From: Ruegeria lacuscaerulensis
Lineage (GTDB): Bacteria > Pseudomonadota > Alphaproteobacteria > Rhodobacterales > Rhodobacteraceae
Assembly: GCF_013034685.1 (NCBI RefSeq)
Contig: NZ_WQGO01000003.1
Coordinates: 620,001 to 684,000 of the forward strand
Direction of reading: 5' to 3'
DNA length: 64,000 bases
Part shown: one piece after another, positions 34,606 to 42,923 of the stretch
How the letters are laid out: each line of letters starts with the position of its first letter
Numbering within the stretch: the first letter of the stretch is position 1
The notes under the pieces: generated by a model
What the model was told of the DNA's origin: nothing
Seen by the model: the letters and a program-made list of their open reading frames with translations, nothing else
Databases searched by the model: none
Translations under genes and position numbers: made by a program

Positions 34606-35697
34606 ATGTCAAATGACGCAGCGTTCGTCGAGTTTCAACGTGTCCAGAAATCTTATGACGGCGAGATCCTTGTCGTAAAGGATCTGAACCTTTCACTTCC
34701 AAAAGGTGAGTTTCTGACGATGCTTGGCCCGTCGGGCTCGGGCAAGACCACGTGTCTGATGATGCTCGCCGGGTTCGAGACGGCCACACATGGCGAAATC
34801 ATGTTGGACGGGCGTCCTATCAACAATATCCCGCCGCATAAGCGGGGCATTGGGATGGTGTTCCAGAACTACGCACTGTTTCCGCACATGACTGTGGCCG
34901 AGAATTTGTCCTTCCCGCTGGAAGTTCGCAAGATCGGCAAGTCTGAGCGCGAAGAGAAAGTCAAACGGGCGCTGGATATGGTGCAGATGGGGGCCTTTGG
35001 CAGCCGCCGCCCTGCGCAATTGTCCGGTGGTCAGCAGCAGCGGATCGCCTTGGCGCGCGCGCTGGTGTTCGAGCCCGAGTTGGTTTTGATGGATGAACCG
35101 CTGGGCGCGCTGGACAAGCAGCTGCGCGAGCATATGCAATTCGAAATAACGCGTCTGGCGCATGAGCTGGGTATTACCACGGTTTACGTGACCCACGACC
35201 AGACCGAAGCGTTGACGATGTCAGATCGTGTCGCCGTGTTTGATGACGGGCGCATTCAGCAGCTTGCCCCACCTGATCTTCTGTATGAAGAACCCGAAAA
35301 CAGTTTTGTGGCGCAATTCATTGGTGAAAACAACACATTGGAGGGCGTTGTTAAATCGATTGACGGCGACTCTTGCGTCGTGACGCTGGATGACGGATCA
35401 GAGATTGACGCCAAGCCGGTGAATGTCAGCGCTGCGGGCGAGCGGACCAAAGTCTCGATCCGACCCGAGCGGGTGGAATTCAATAAGGACCGTTTGCACG
35501 CGGATGCGCATACGTTGAAGGCCACTGTGAAGGAATTCATCTATATGGGTGACGTGTTCCGATTCCGCCTGTCAGTTGCGGGGAATGATGACTTTATCAT
35601 CAAAACCCGGAACGCACCGGATGCGGTTCGCCTGTCACCCGGCCAGGAAGTCGAGATTGGCTGGCTGGCTCATGACTGCCGGGCGTTGGACGCCTAA
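34606..35697 (+). CDS. Polyamine-type ABC transporter ATP-binding protein (PotA-like)
   Basis: ATPase of a spermidine/putrescine-type importer, 363 residues. Walker A is GPSGSGKTTCLMML, signature LSGGQQQRIALARAL, Walker B VLMDEPLGALD, and the H-loop VTHDQTEALTMSD. A C-terminal TOBE domain follows (VSIRPERVEF). I prefer the ATG at 34606 to the TTG at 34600 because of spacing to GGAG. First gene of a transporter operon with binding protein and two permeases; the creatinase gene follows. Imported substrate may be a polyamine, creatine or another guanidino compound. Confidence 0.92.
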   Translation: MSNDAAFVEFQRVQKSYDGEILVVKDLNLSLPKGEFLTMLGPSGSGKTTCLMMLAGFETATHGEIMLDGRPINNIPPHKRGIGMVFQNYALFPHMTVAENLSFPLEVRKIGKSEREEKVKRALDMVQMGAFGSRRPAQLSGGQQQRIALARALVFEPELVLMDEPLGALDKQLREHMQFEITRLAHELGITTVYVTHDQTEALTMSDRVAVFDDGRIQQLAPPDLLYEEPENSFVAQFIGENNTLEGVVKSIDGDSCVVTLDDGSEIDAKPVNVSAAGERTKVSIRPERVEFNKDRLHADAHTLKATVKEFIYMGDVFRFRLSVAGNDDFIIKTRNAPDAVRLSPGQEVEIGWLAHDCRALDA

Positions 35698-35795
35698 GGC
35701 ATGAAGACCCCGCACCATCGGGGAAAAGAACAGCCGGATTGCCCCGTGATCCGGTTCTGAAATGCAAAATCAACGGGAATAACAGGGAGTTAATC

Positions 35796-36884
35796 ATGAA
35801 AGTTAAAACCACTCTGATGGCAAGTGCTATTGCTGCCGTTGCTGGTGGCGCGATGGCCGAAGAGATGACCATCGTGTCCTGGGGCGGCGCCTATTCCAAA
35901 TCGCAGCTCAAGGCGTATCACGAGCCCTATTCGGAAAAAACGGGCGTCACCATCCTGAACGATGACAGCTCCGCCGAAGCAGTTGCCAAGCTGCGCGCCA
36001 TGAATGAAGCGGGCAACATTACCTGGGATGTGGTCGACGTTGTGGCTGCGGACGCGATCCGTCTGTGCGACGAAGGTCTGGCGATGGAGATCGACCCCGA
36101 CGTGCATCTGGCCGCGGCGCCCGACGGGACTTCGGCGGCGGATGACTTCGGTGATCTGCTGGTCAGTGACTGCTTTATCCCGCAGATCGTGTATTCGACC
36201 ACATTTGGCTATCGCACCGATCTGGTGGGCGACACACCGCCGACCGATGTATGCGCCGTGTTCGATCTGGAAGCTTATCCAGGCAAGCGTTCGTTGGAAA
36301 AGCGTCCGATCAACAACATGGAATGGGCATTGATCTGTGACGGCGTTGCCAAAGACGATGTCTATGATGTTCTGGCGACGGCTGAAGGCCAAGATCAGGC
36401 GCTGGCCAAGCTGGACACGATCAAAGACAGCGTCGTCTGGTGGTCTGCCGGTGCTGACACACCGCAGCTTCTGGCCGATGGTGAGGTCATCATGGGTTCG
36501 ACCTATAACGGTCGTCTGTTCAGCGTGATCGAAGAGCAGAAACAGCCCGTCGCCATGCTTTGGGACGCGCAGGTGTTCGATCTGGACGGCTGGATCATTC
36601 CGGCAGGTCTGAGTGAAGAACGCACGCAGCGTGCGCTGGACTACATCATGTTTGCGACCGACACGCAGCGTCTGGCGGATCAGGCCAAGTACATCTCGTA
36701 TGGTCCGGCCCGTGCCTCGTCGGCTCCGCTGGTTGGTCAGCACGCCGACCTGGGTATCGACATGGCGCCGCATATGCCGACTGACCCGGAAAACGCCAAG
36801 AACACGTTCCTGTATAACTACGAGTTCTGGGCAGACTACCGCGACGACATCGACGCTAAATTCCAGGCATGGTTGGCTCAATAA
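35796..36884 (+). CDS. Polyamine-type ABC transporter substrate-binding protein (PotD-like)
   Basis: Periplasmic receptor, 362 residues, with a clear Sec signal (KTTLMASAIAAVAGGAMA). The mature part begins EEMTIVSWGGAYSKSQLKAYHEPYSEKTGV, typical of the PotD/PotF-like group that binds polyamines and similar cations; LLADGEVIMGSTYNGRL lies in the second lobe. ATG at 35796 follows CAGGGAG. It sits between the ATPase and the two permeases. The genomic setting near creatinase argues for a creatine-like or guanidino ligand, which sequence alone cannot settle. Confidence 0.9.
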   Translation: MKVKTTLMASAIAAVAGGAMAEEMTIVSWGGAYSKSQLKAYHEPYSEKTGVTILNDDSSAEAVAKLRAMNEAGNITWDVVDVVAADAIRLCDEGLAMEIDPDVHLAAAPDGTSAADDFGDLLVSDCFIPQIVYSTTFGYRTDLVGDTPPTDVCAVFDLEAYPGKRSLEKRPINNMEWALICDGVAKDDVYDVLATAEGQDQALAKLDTIKDSVVWWSAGADTPQLLADGEVIMGSTYNGRLFSVIEEQKQPVAMLWDAQVFDLDGWIIPAGLSEERTQRALDYIMFATDTQRLADQAKYISYGPARASSAPLVGQHADLGIDMAPHMPTDPENAKNTFLYNYEFWADYRDDIDAKFQAWLAQ

Positions 36885-36952
36885 GCCTGTTTTAAGTCAT
36901 CGGTCGGGGCCGCAATTGGCCCCGACCCACCAAAAAAGACCAAGGGACGCAG

Positions 36953-38224
36953 ATGACTGACGCAACTCAATCCGGTCCGATGCTGGCTGCAGATGGTACG
37001 CCGCTGAAGAAATCTCTGGCGCGATCATTGCGCCGCCGCAAGTTGCGGGCGCTGGCCCTGATTGCACCGCTGCTATTGTTCGTTCTGCTCTCTTTCGTGA
37101 TCCCGATCGTTTCGATGCTGTTCCGATCGGTTGAAAACGGCATTGTGGCCGAGACCCTGCCATTGACCGTGGTCGAGTTGAAAAACTGGGATGCGGAAAG
37201 CGGCGAACTACCGGATGAAGCACTTTACGCCGCGTTCACCAAAGATATGGTCGTTGCCATTGACGAGAAGACACACACCCGGCTTGGTTCGCGCCTGAAC
37301 TATGAGCAGACGGGTATGTCCTCGATGTTCCGTCGCTCGGGTCGTCAGATTAAAAAACTGGACCCGGAAACCGATGGCCCGTTCAAAGACAAGCTGATCG
37401 ACATTCACGACGGTTGGGGGGATATCGAAACCTGGCGTACCATCAAGACCCACGCTGTTCCGATCACCAACGGATATTTCCTGAACGCCATCGACATGCG
37501 CCGCACGCCCGAAGGCGCGCAGGCGCAGCCTGAAGACAAACAAATTCTGATCAAGCTGTTTGGGCGCACTTTGATGATGTCGCTGATAATCACGGCATCC
37601 TGTATCCTGCTGGCCTATCCTGTGTCGTATTTGCTGGCGACGCTGCCGATGCGCGTGTCGAACCTGCTTATGATCCTAGTATTACTACCATTCTGGACGT
37701 CACTGCTGGTGCGAACTTCGGCTTGGAAGGTTATGTTGCAGCAGCAAGGTGTTATCAACGAAACTTTAGTGTGGCTTGGGTTAGTGGCCGATGACGCTCG
37801 GTTGGTGATCATCAATAACCAATTCGGCACGATCATTGCGATGACGCATATCCTGCTGCCGTTCATGATCCTTCCGATGTATTCGGTCATGCAGACCATT
37901 CCGCCATCCTACACCCGCGCCGCGAAATCCATGGGCGCGACGAACTGGACGACCTTCTGGCGTATCTATTTCCCGCAATCCATTCCCGGCATCGGAGCGG
38001 GGTCGATCCTCGTGTTCATCCTTGCCATCGGCTACTACATCACGCCGGAAATCGTTGGCGGGACCAAGGGTGTCTTCATCTCGAACCGGATTGCGTACCA
38101 TATTTCATCCTCGCTGAACTGGGGATTGGCGGCAGCGCTTGGCACGATCCTGCTGGCGGTCGTTCTGTTACTCTACTGGTGCTATGACAAGATTGTGGGC
38201 ATCGACAACGTGAAGCTGGGATAA
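36953..38224 (+). CDS. Polyamine-type ABC permease, PotB-like, with long periplasmic insertion
   Basis: A 423-residue permease, well above the roughly 290 of PotB. After the first membrane helix (LRALALIAPLLLFVLLSFVIPIVSML) comes a hydrophilic region of about 140 residues rich in charged residues before the next helix (TLMMSLIITASCILLAYPVSYLLA). The transport domain is normal, with the EAA loop YTRAAKSMGATNWTTFWRIYFPQSIPG. The insertion presumably lies on the periplasmic side, where it could touch the binding protein. Second permease follows after 5 bp. Confidence 0.9.
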   Translation: MTDATQSGPMLAADGTPLKKSLARSLRRRKLRALALIAPLLLFVLLSFVIPIVSMLFRSVENGIVAETLPLTVVELKNWDAESGELPDEALYAAFTKDMVVAIDEKTHTRLGSRLNYEQTGMSSMFRRSGRQIKKLDPETDGPFKDKLIDIHDGWGDIETWRTIKTHAVPITNGYFLNAIDMRRTPEGAQAQPEDKQILIKLFGRTLMMSLIITASCILLAYPVSYLLATLPMRVSNLLMILVLLPFWTSLLVRTSAWKVMLQQQGVINETLVWLGLVADDARLVIINNQFGTIIAMTHILLPFMILPMYSVMQTIPPSYTRAAKSMGATNWTTFWRIYFPQSIPGIGAGSILVFILAIGYYITPEIVGGTKGVFISNRIAYHISSSLNWGLAAALGTILLAVVLLLYWCYDKIVGIDNVKLG

Positions 38225-38229
38225 AGACG

Positions 38230-39441
38230 ATGGCAGCACTTACACCTATATCCCGCAAACCCATGTCGGTTGTCCTGCCCGCAGTGGCTATTGCCGGAGG
38301 GTTCCTGGGCATGTTCGTCGGGGCCGGGCAGGGCAGTGTCTTGCTGGGCATTGTGATCGGCGCGGCTCTTATGGCGGGGCTGGCCTGGGTCTATGTTAAC
38401 GTTCTGGACAATGAACGTATGGCCCGCTGGATCACAATCCTCGGACTGGGCGCGCTTGGTTTGCTGTTTGCTGGCGTGACCGGCCTGATCGTTGGTTTGC
38501 TGGCTGGTTGGTTCTTTGCCTTCTTCATCTTCTGGCTTTACGAGGGGCGCTACCGCCAAAAGCTGCTGCCCTATATGACAGGCCAGCAGGTTTTCTGGCA
38601 CTATGCGTTCCGAGTGATCTGCGGCGCGATCTTCGTATTCCTGATCACTCCGATCCTTGTGGTTCTGCCGCTGTCGTTCAACGCGCAGGATTTCTTTACC
38701 TTTACGCCCGAGATGCTGCGGTTGGACCCCGAAGGCTATTCGCTGAAACACTACCGCGACTTCTTCACCAACAATGAATGGCAGCGCAGCTTCAAGAACT
38801 CGCTGATCATTGCACCGATTGCTACGATCATCTCGGTCTCGCTGGGGACTCTGGCGGCCATCGGCCTGAGCCAGAGCCACGTTCCGGGGAAACGGGCGAT
38901 CATGGGGATCCTGATCTCGCCGATGATTGTGCCGCTGATCATCTCGGCCACCGGGATGTTCTTTTTCTACAGCGATATCGGGCGCTTCCTTGAGGGCACG
39001 CTGGGCATGGACAAGAACTTTGTTGGCTATGTGAAAGTGATCCTTGCACATGCGGTTCTGGGTATCCCGTTCGTAATCATCACCGTGACCGCGACGCTGG
39101 TGGGTTTCGACCAGTCGCTGACGCGGGCCTCTGCGAATATGGGGGCAGGGCCGGTGCGGACCTTCTTCAAGATCCAGATGCCGTTGATCCTGCCGGGTGT
39201 AATCTCGGGTGGTTTGTTCGCCTTTATCACTTCGTTTGACGAGGTGGTCGTGGTGCTGTTCGTCGGTTCGGCCAGCCAGAAAACGCTGCCGTGGCAGATG
39301 TTCACAGGTCTACGCGAACAGATCAGCCCGACCATTCTGGCGGTGGCTACGATCTTGGTCGTGATCTCAATCGCTTTGCTGACCACGGTTGAATTACTGC
39401 GCCGCCGGTCCGAGCGTCTGCGGGGTCTTTCCCCCGCTTGA
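38230..39441 (+). CDS. Polyamine-type ABC permease, PotC-like, with extra N-terminal membrane helices
   Basis: A 403-residue permease; PotC is about 265. The first about 110 residues hold three or four additional hydrophobic helices (for example VVLPAVAIAGGFLGMFVGAG and GLLFAGVTGLIVGLLAGWFFAFFIFWLY). The normal domain starts with FRVICGAIFVFLITPILVVLPLSFN and contains the EAA loop LTRASANMGAGPVRTFFKIQMPLILPG. With its partner it forms an unusual enlarged channel pair. The creatinase gene starts 159 bp downstream. Confidence 0.9.
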   Translation: MAALTPISRKPMSVVLPAVAIAGGFLGMFVGAGQGSVLLGIVIGAALMAGLAWVYVNVLDNERMARWITILGLGALGLLFAGVTGLIVGLLAGWFFAFFIFWLYEGRYRQKLLPYMTGQQVFWHYAFRVICGAIFVFLITPILVVLPLSFNAQDFFTFTPEMLRLDPEGYSLKHYRDFFTNNEWQRSFKNSLIIAPIATIISVSLGTLAAIGLSQSHVPGKRAIMGILISPMIVPLIISATGMFFFYSDIGRFLEGTLGMDKNFVGYVKVILAHAVLGIPFVIITVTATLVGFDQSLTRASANMGAGPVRTFFKIQMPLILPGVISGGLFAFITSFDEVVVVLFVGSASQKTLPWQMFTGLREQISPTILAVATILVVISIALLTTVELLRRRSERLRGLSPA

Positions 39442-39483
39442 CGCGCCCCGCGGCGTGATTTAGCCATTGCGATATGCAGCCCG

Positions 39484-39502
39484 GTCACGATGGCGTCGTG
39501 AC
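39484..39502. promoter_or_regulatory. Dyad upstream of creatinase gene
   Basis: GTCACGA, five bases, TCGTGAC form a perfect inverted repeat in the 159-bp gap between the last permease gene and creatinase. It may be an operator or a weak hairpin; no T-run follows, so it is not a terminator. Confidence 0.35.
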
Positions 39503-39600
39503 ATCTCTGCGGGCGCATGGCTCTCGGTTCCCGAGGCCGCTTGTCCTGAACGCCGGGACTTGTGGCCGGGCACTTTTCGTCCGGCATTGCAGGAGAGAGC

Positions 39601-40821
39601 ATGATGACAGACCTGACAAACCGCCCCGAGTTCTTCACCAGCCACAATGGCGACAAGGCCCCGTTGCCGTTCAGCAAGGCCGAATATGACCGCCGCCTGT
39701 CGGGCCTGCGTGCCATGATGGCTGCGCGGGATATTCCGGCGGTGCTGCTGACTTCGATGCACAATATCGCCTATTACTCGGGCTTTCTGTATTGCGCCTT
39801 TGGCCGTCCTTATGGCTGCGTGGTGACGCAGGGCGCGTGTACGACGGTGTCGGCGAATATCGACGCAGGCCAGCCGTGGCGACGCTCGGTCGAGGAAAAC
39901 GTGATCTACACCGACTGGAAACGCGACAATTACTGGCGCGCGGTGGCCAGCCTGATCGGAGGCGCGAAACGGATCGGGATCGAAGGCGATCACATGACGC
40001 TGGCCGCGCGTGATACAGCGCTGGCGATGCTGGGTCAGCCGGACCTGGTGGATGTGGCCGCTGATACGATGGCCGCCCGCATGGTGAAATCGACGGAAGA
40101 GATCGAACTGATCAAAGGCGGTGCCCGCACCGCAGATGTGGGTGGTGCGGCCATTCACGCCGCGATCCGTGAAGGCGCGACCGAGATCGAGATTGCCATG
40201 GCCGGGCGCGACGCTATGGAGGCTGAGATTGCGCGCGCATACCCGGATGCCGAATACCGCGATACCTGGGTCTGGTTTCAGTCCGGCCTGAACACAGACG
40301 GCGCGCATAACCCGGTGACCAAACGGGCGTTGCAAAAGGGGGATATTCTGTCGCTGAACACCTTCCCGATGATCTCGGGCTATTACACGGCGTTGGAGCG
40401 CACCCTGTTTCTGGGCGAACCCGACGCGGACAGCCTGCGAATCTGGAAGGCCAACGTGGCCGCGCATGAACTGGGGCTGAGCCTGATCAAACCCGGCGCG
40501 ACTTGCTCGGGCATCACCGCCGAGATCAATCGGTTCTTCGCAGATGAGGGGCTGCTGCAATATCGCTCGTTTGGGTACGGCCATTCGTTCGGAGTCCTCA
40601 GCCATTACTATGGCCGCGAAGCAGGGCTGGAACTGCGTGAAGATATCGATACGGTGTTGGAACCCGGCATGGTCGTGTCAATTGAGCCGATGCTGTGGAT
40701 TCCCGAAGGCCAGCCCGGTGCGGGTGGCTATCGCGAGCATGACATTCTGGTTGTCGGCGATGATGGGGCCGAGAATATCACCGGGTTCCCCTATGGGCCT
40801 GAGCATAACACGATTGTCTGA
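39601..40821 (+). CDS. Creatinase (creatine amidinohydrolase)
   Basis: Hydrolyses creatine to sarcosine and urea in the cytoplasm. The 406-residue protein matches Pseudomonas creatinase, as remembered, in long stretches: YYSGFLYCAFGRPYGCVV, NIDAGQPWRR, YTDWKRDNYW, SGLNTDGAHNPVTKRAL (catalytic His), MISGYYTALERTLFLG, FGYGHSFGVLSHYYGREAG and VLEPGMVVSIEPM. As in that enzyme, the metal ligands of other M24 proteins are not kept. An AGGAGAG site precedes the ATG. It follows a polyamine-type importer, and the product sarcosine is the substrate of SoxBDAG encoded upstream. No creatininase or urease is in the window. Confidence 0.93.
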   Translation: MMTDLTNRPEFFTSHNGDKAPLPFSKAEYDRRLSGLRAMMAARDIPAVLLTSMHNIAYYSGFLYCAFGRPYGCVVTQGACTTVSANIDAGQPWRRSVEENVIYTDWKRDNYWRAVASLIGGAKRIGIEGDHMTLAARDTALAMLGQPDLVDVAADTMAARMVKSTEEIELIKGGARTADVGGAAIHAAIREGATEIEIAMAGRDAMEAEIARAYPDAEYRDTWVWFQSGLNTDGAHNPVTKRALQKGDILSLNTFPMISGYYTALERTLFLGEPDADSLRIWKANVAAHELGLSLIKPGATCSGITAEINRFFADEGLLQYRSFGYGHSFGVLSHYYGREAGLELREDIDTVLEPGMVVSIEPMLWIPEGQPGAGGYREHDILVVGDDGAENITGFPYGPEHNTIV

Positions 40822-40832
40822 CCGGATAGGCG

Positions 40833-40855
40833 AGAGGGGCGCTTAGCCCCTCTTT
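40833..40855 (+). terminator. Terminator-like hairpin after creatinase
   Basis: The stem AGAGGGGC / GCCCCTCT with a five-base loop is followed by TT, 11 bp after the creatinase stop. It includes the stop codon of the convergent ureohydrolase gene. The T-run is short, so efficiency is uncertain. Confidence 0.55.
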
Positions 40856-41817
40856 CCACGTTCGTGGAAAATGAAGCCGATGAAATTCAGCAGCACCTGC
40901 GCGGCTAGAATTTGCGTGCTTTCGGTGGGATCATAGTTCGGCGCGACCTCGACCAGATCAATGCCGACCACATCTCCGCGCTGCGCCAACCCCTGCAGGA
41001 TCTCCAGCACGTCATAGTACAGAAACCCCCCGTGGCTGGGCGTGCCGGTGCCTGACGCAATCGATGGGCAAAAAGCGTCAATATCAATCGTCACATAATA
41101 CCGCGCGCCTTCGGGGATGCGGGCCAGGATGCCCTCGGTTCCCAGTTTGCGGACCTGTCGCACCGACAGGATATCCGACCCCCGCGCGCGGGCGTCCTCA
41201 TACCCTTCCTTCGCGGTCGATGACACATTGCGGATGCCCAGCTGGGTCATGCCCGAGACATAGTTTTTCTCAATCGCGCGCCGCATCGGGTTGCCGTGAC
41301 CAGCGGTGACGCCGTGGCGTTCGTCAACGAAATCAAGATGGGCGTCGATTTGCACCACATGGATCGGACCATTCTCGGCGCAATCCTCGGCAAAGGCGTT
41401 TATGCAGGGGATGTTGATTGAGTGATCCCCGCCGATCGTCACGGGCAGGGCACCGGCGTTCAGGATTTTCTCGACCCCGAACTGGATATTGGCGTGGCTT
41501 TCGTCGGTCTTGGTGTGGATGATATCGGCGTCCCCGATATCGACCATGCGGACCGAGCTATCCAGATAGGTTGCGTCATCCTCGTGATCATACGCCCCGG
41601 CATGGCCAAAGCTGAACAGTGTCGACGCCTCACGCACCGCACGTGGCCCGAACCGAGCGCCGGATCTCCATTGTGTGCCGAAATCGAAGGGTGCGCCCAT
41701 GATCGCCACATCCGCGTCGATCTGGTCCCAATCCTCGACATATGGCGATTTGCCAAAGGTCGAAATACCGACGAATGGCAGGTTCAGACGGCCACTTGCA
41801 TACCGATGAGACGACAT
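40843..41817 (-). CDS. Ureohydrolase (agmatinase/arginase family)
   Basis: A dinuclear manganese- or nickel-type hydrolase of 324 residues that releases urea from a guanidino compound. Metal motifs are present: GGDHSI, DAHLDF and DIDAF. The third motif continues CPSIASGTGTP where most members have a DP pair, but both metal-binding Asp residues remain. Agmatinase is the default name; guanidinobutyrase, guanidinopropionase or guanidine hydrolase are alternatives, and the creatinase gene next door (convergent) makes a guanidino-acid substrate attractive. The ATG at 41817 gives the usual start before RLNLPFVGISTFGKSP; the open frame to 41919 lacks support. Confidence 0.88.
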   Translation of the reverse strand: MSSHRYASGRLNLPFVGISTFGKSPYVEDWDQIDADVAIMGAPFDFGTQWRSGARFGPRAVREASTLFSFGHAGAYDHEDDATYLDSSVRMVDIGDADIIHTKTDESHANIQFGVEKILNAGALPVTIGGDHSINIPCINAFAEDCAENGPIHVVQIDAHLDFVDERHGVTAGHGNPMRRAIEKNYVSGMTQLGIRNVSSTAKEGYEDARARGSDILSVRQVRKLGTEGILARIPEGARYYVTIDIDAFCPSIASGTGTPSHGGFLYYDVLEILQGLAQRGDVVGIDLVEVAPNYDPTESTQILAAQVLLNFIGFIFHERGKRG

Positions 41818-41957
41818 AGCGCGATTCCCGTTTCTTGTTTGTCCGTTGTAGCTTAGAAGCCTTGTCTTAAGCAGGATAGGTTTCTTTGAGGGGTGGATGG
41901 GTTGAATGTCGCCCGCCAAGGGTGTCTATCTGAGCGAAAGGTCTGAAAGGAATTGCC

Positions 41958-42800
41958 GTGGGACAGCACGAACTGCCACCCGAAACAGGTGTGTTCTATA
42001 TCAATCTGGACCGCGTCCCCGCCCGTCGAGATTTTATGGAATCGCAGTTCGATCACGCTGGACTATCAGGTGCCACCCGGTTCAGTGCGGTTGACGGGCA
42101 GCAACCCGGAGCGTTGAACCAGAACGGCTATCTTCCCGGTTCAGGCAGCCGCTGGGGCTTAAAACAAAGCGAGATCGCCTGTTTCGAAAGCCACCGGGCC
42201 GTCTGGCAGGCCGCCGTCGACCAAAACCTGACCGCCGTGGCGATCTTTGAGGACGATGTCGAGATGTCCACAGATGCGGGCCGCGTCATTGTGGATGTAC
42301 TGAACCATTCGACCGAGTATGATTTCGTTAAGCTGGACTATTCGCCCAGGTCCTTGCGATTTGGGGCAGAGCGGGATTTGGGGCAGGTGAAAGTTCGCCC
42401 CATGCTGGAAATGGCACCAAGCGCGGCGGCGTATGTGGTGTCGCATGCGGCCTGTCGCAAGTTGCTGGCATGGTCCGCGGCCTATTCCGACCATCTGGAC
42501 GATTTTGTCTCGATCCCGCGTACGGATTGGCGGATGTTTCAGTGCTTTCCGGCTGTCGGTGTGCAGGTGATCTGGTCTAAGCAGCAGGCAGAAACTGTTG
42601 ACGAGGTGAAGGTCAGCGAACGCTCGCAGGATCAGAAAACCAATAGCGGGTTGGACAAGGGGCCGACATGGTTCCGGTTGCGACGTGAATTGCTGGCGGC
42701 CGGGCGTAAGTTGCGCTGGCGCATGGGGGGCCAAACGCGGCTTTTGAAGCAAGGGGGATATGTCGGTTTCATCCCATGTGCCGATGATCTGAGCGTTTAG
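41958..42800 (+). CDS. Glycosyltransferase family 25 protein
   Basis: A 280-residue protein of the LPS glycosyltransferase family 25: GVFYINLDRVPARRDFM near the start, WGLKQSEIACFESHRAVWQ, and the acidic motif VAIFEDDVEM. Such enzymes add galactose or a similar sugar to lipooligosaccharide. A GTG start at 41958 follows AAAGGA. It stands alone between the divergent ureohydrolase and the globin operon. Confidence 0.85.
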   Translation: MGQHELPPETGVFYINLDRVPARRDFMESQFDHAGLSGATRFSAVDGQQPGALNQNGYLPGSGSRWGLKQSEIACFESHRAVWQAAVDQNLTAVAIFEDDVEMSTDAGRVIVDVLNHSTEYDFVKLDYSPRSLRFGAERDLGQVKVRPMLEMAPSAAAYVVSHAACRKLLAWSAAYSDHLDDFVSIPRTDWRMFQCFPAVGVQVIWSKQQAETVDEVKVSERSQDQKTNSGLDKGPTWFRLRRELLAAGRKLRWRMGGQTRLLKQGGYVGFIPCADDLSV

Positions 42801-42876
42801 GTGCGCCGGGATTTTAACCTTTCGAAGCCCTGCGTTTAGCAATCCAAAGGTATAAGCGTTAACAAAACTGTCAGTT

Positions 42877-42885
42877 TGATATAAT
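42877..42885 (+). promoter_or_regulatory. Extended -10 promoter for the globin-cyclase operon
   Basis: TGATATAAT is a perfect extended -10 element (TGnTATAAT), 39 bp before the globin start codon. No good -35 box is found at 17 bp upstream, as is common with extended -10 promoters. The expected leader is about 30 bases. Confidence 0.55.
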
Positions 42886-42923
42886 CTTCCAGTGTTGTTT
42901 ACGGTTAGACAAGGGTCTGGGGG

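Noticed and set aside
35790..36881. 363-codon open frame on the minus strand across the PotD-like gene
   Set aside because: Exactly antisense to a well-supported gene with a signal peptide; no homology recognised.
40855..40869. Palindrome TCCACG-TT-CGTGGA near the creatinase terminator
   Set aside because: It lies inside the ureohydrolase coding end and has no T-run; probably chance.
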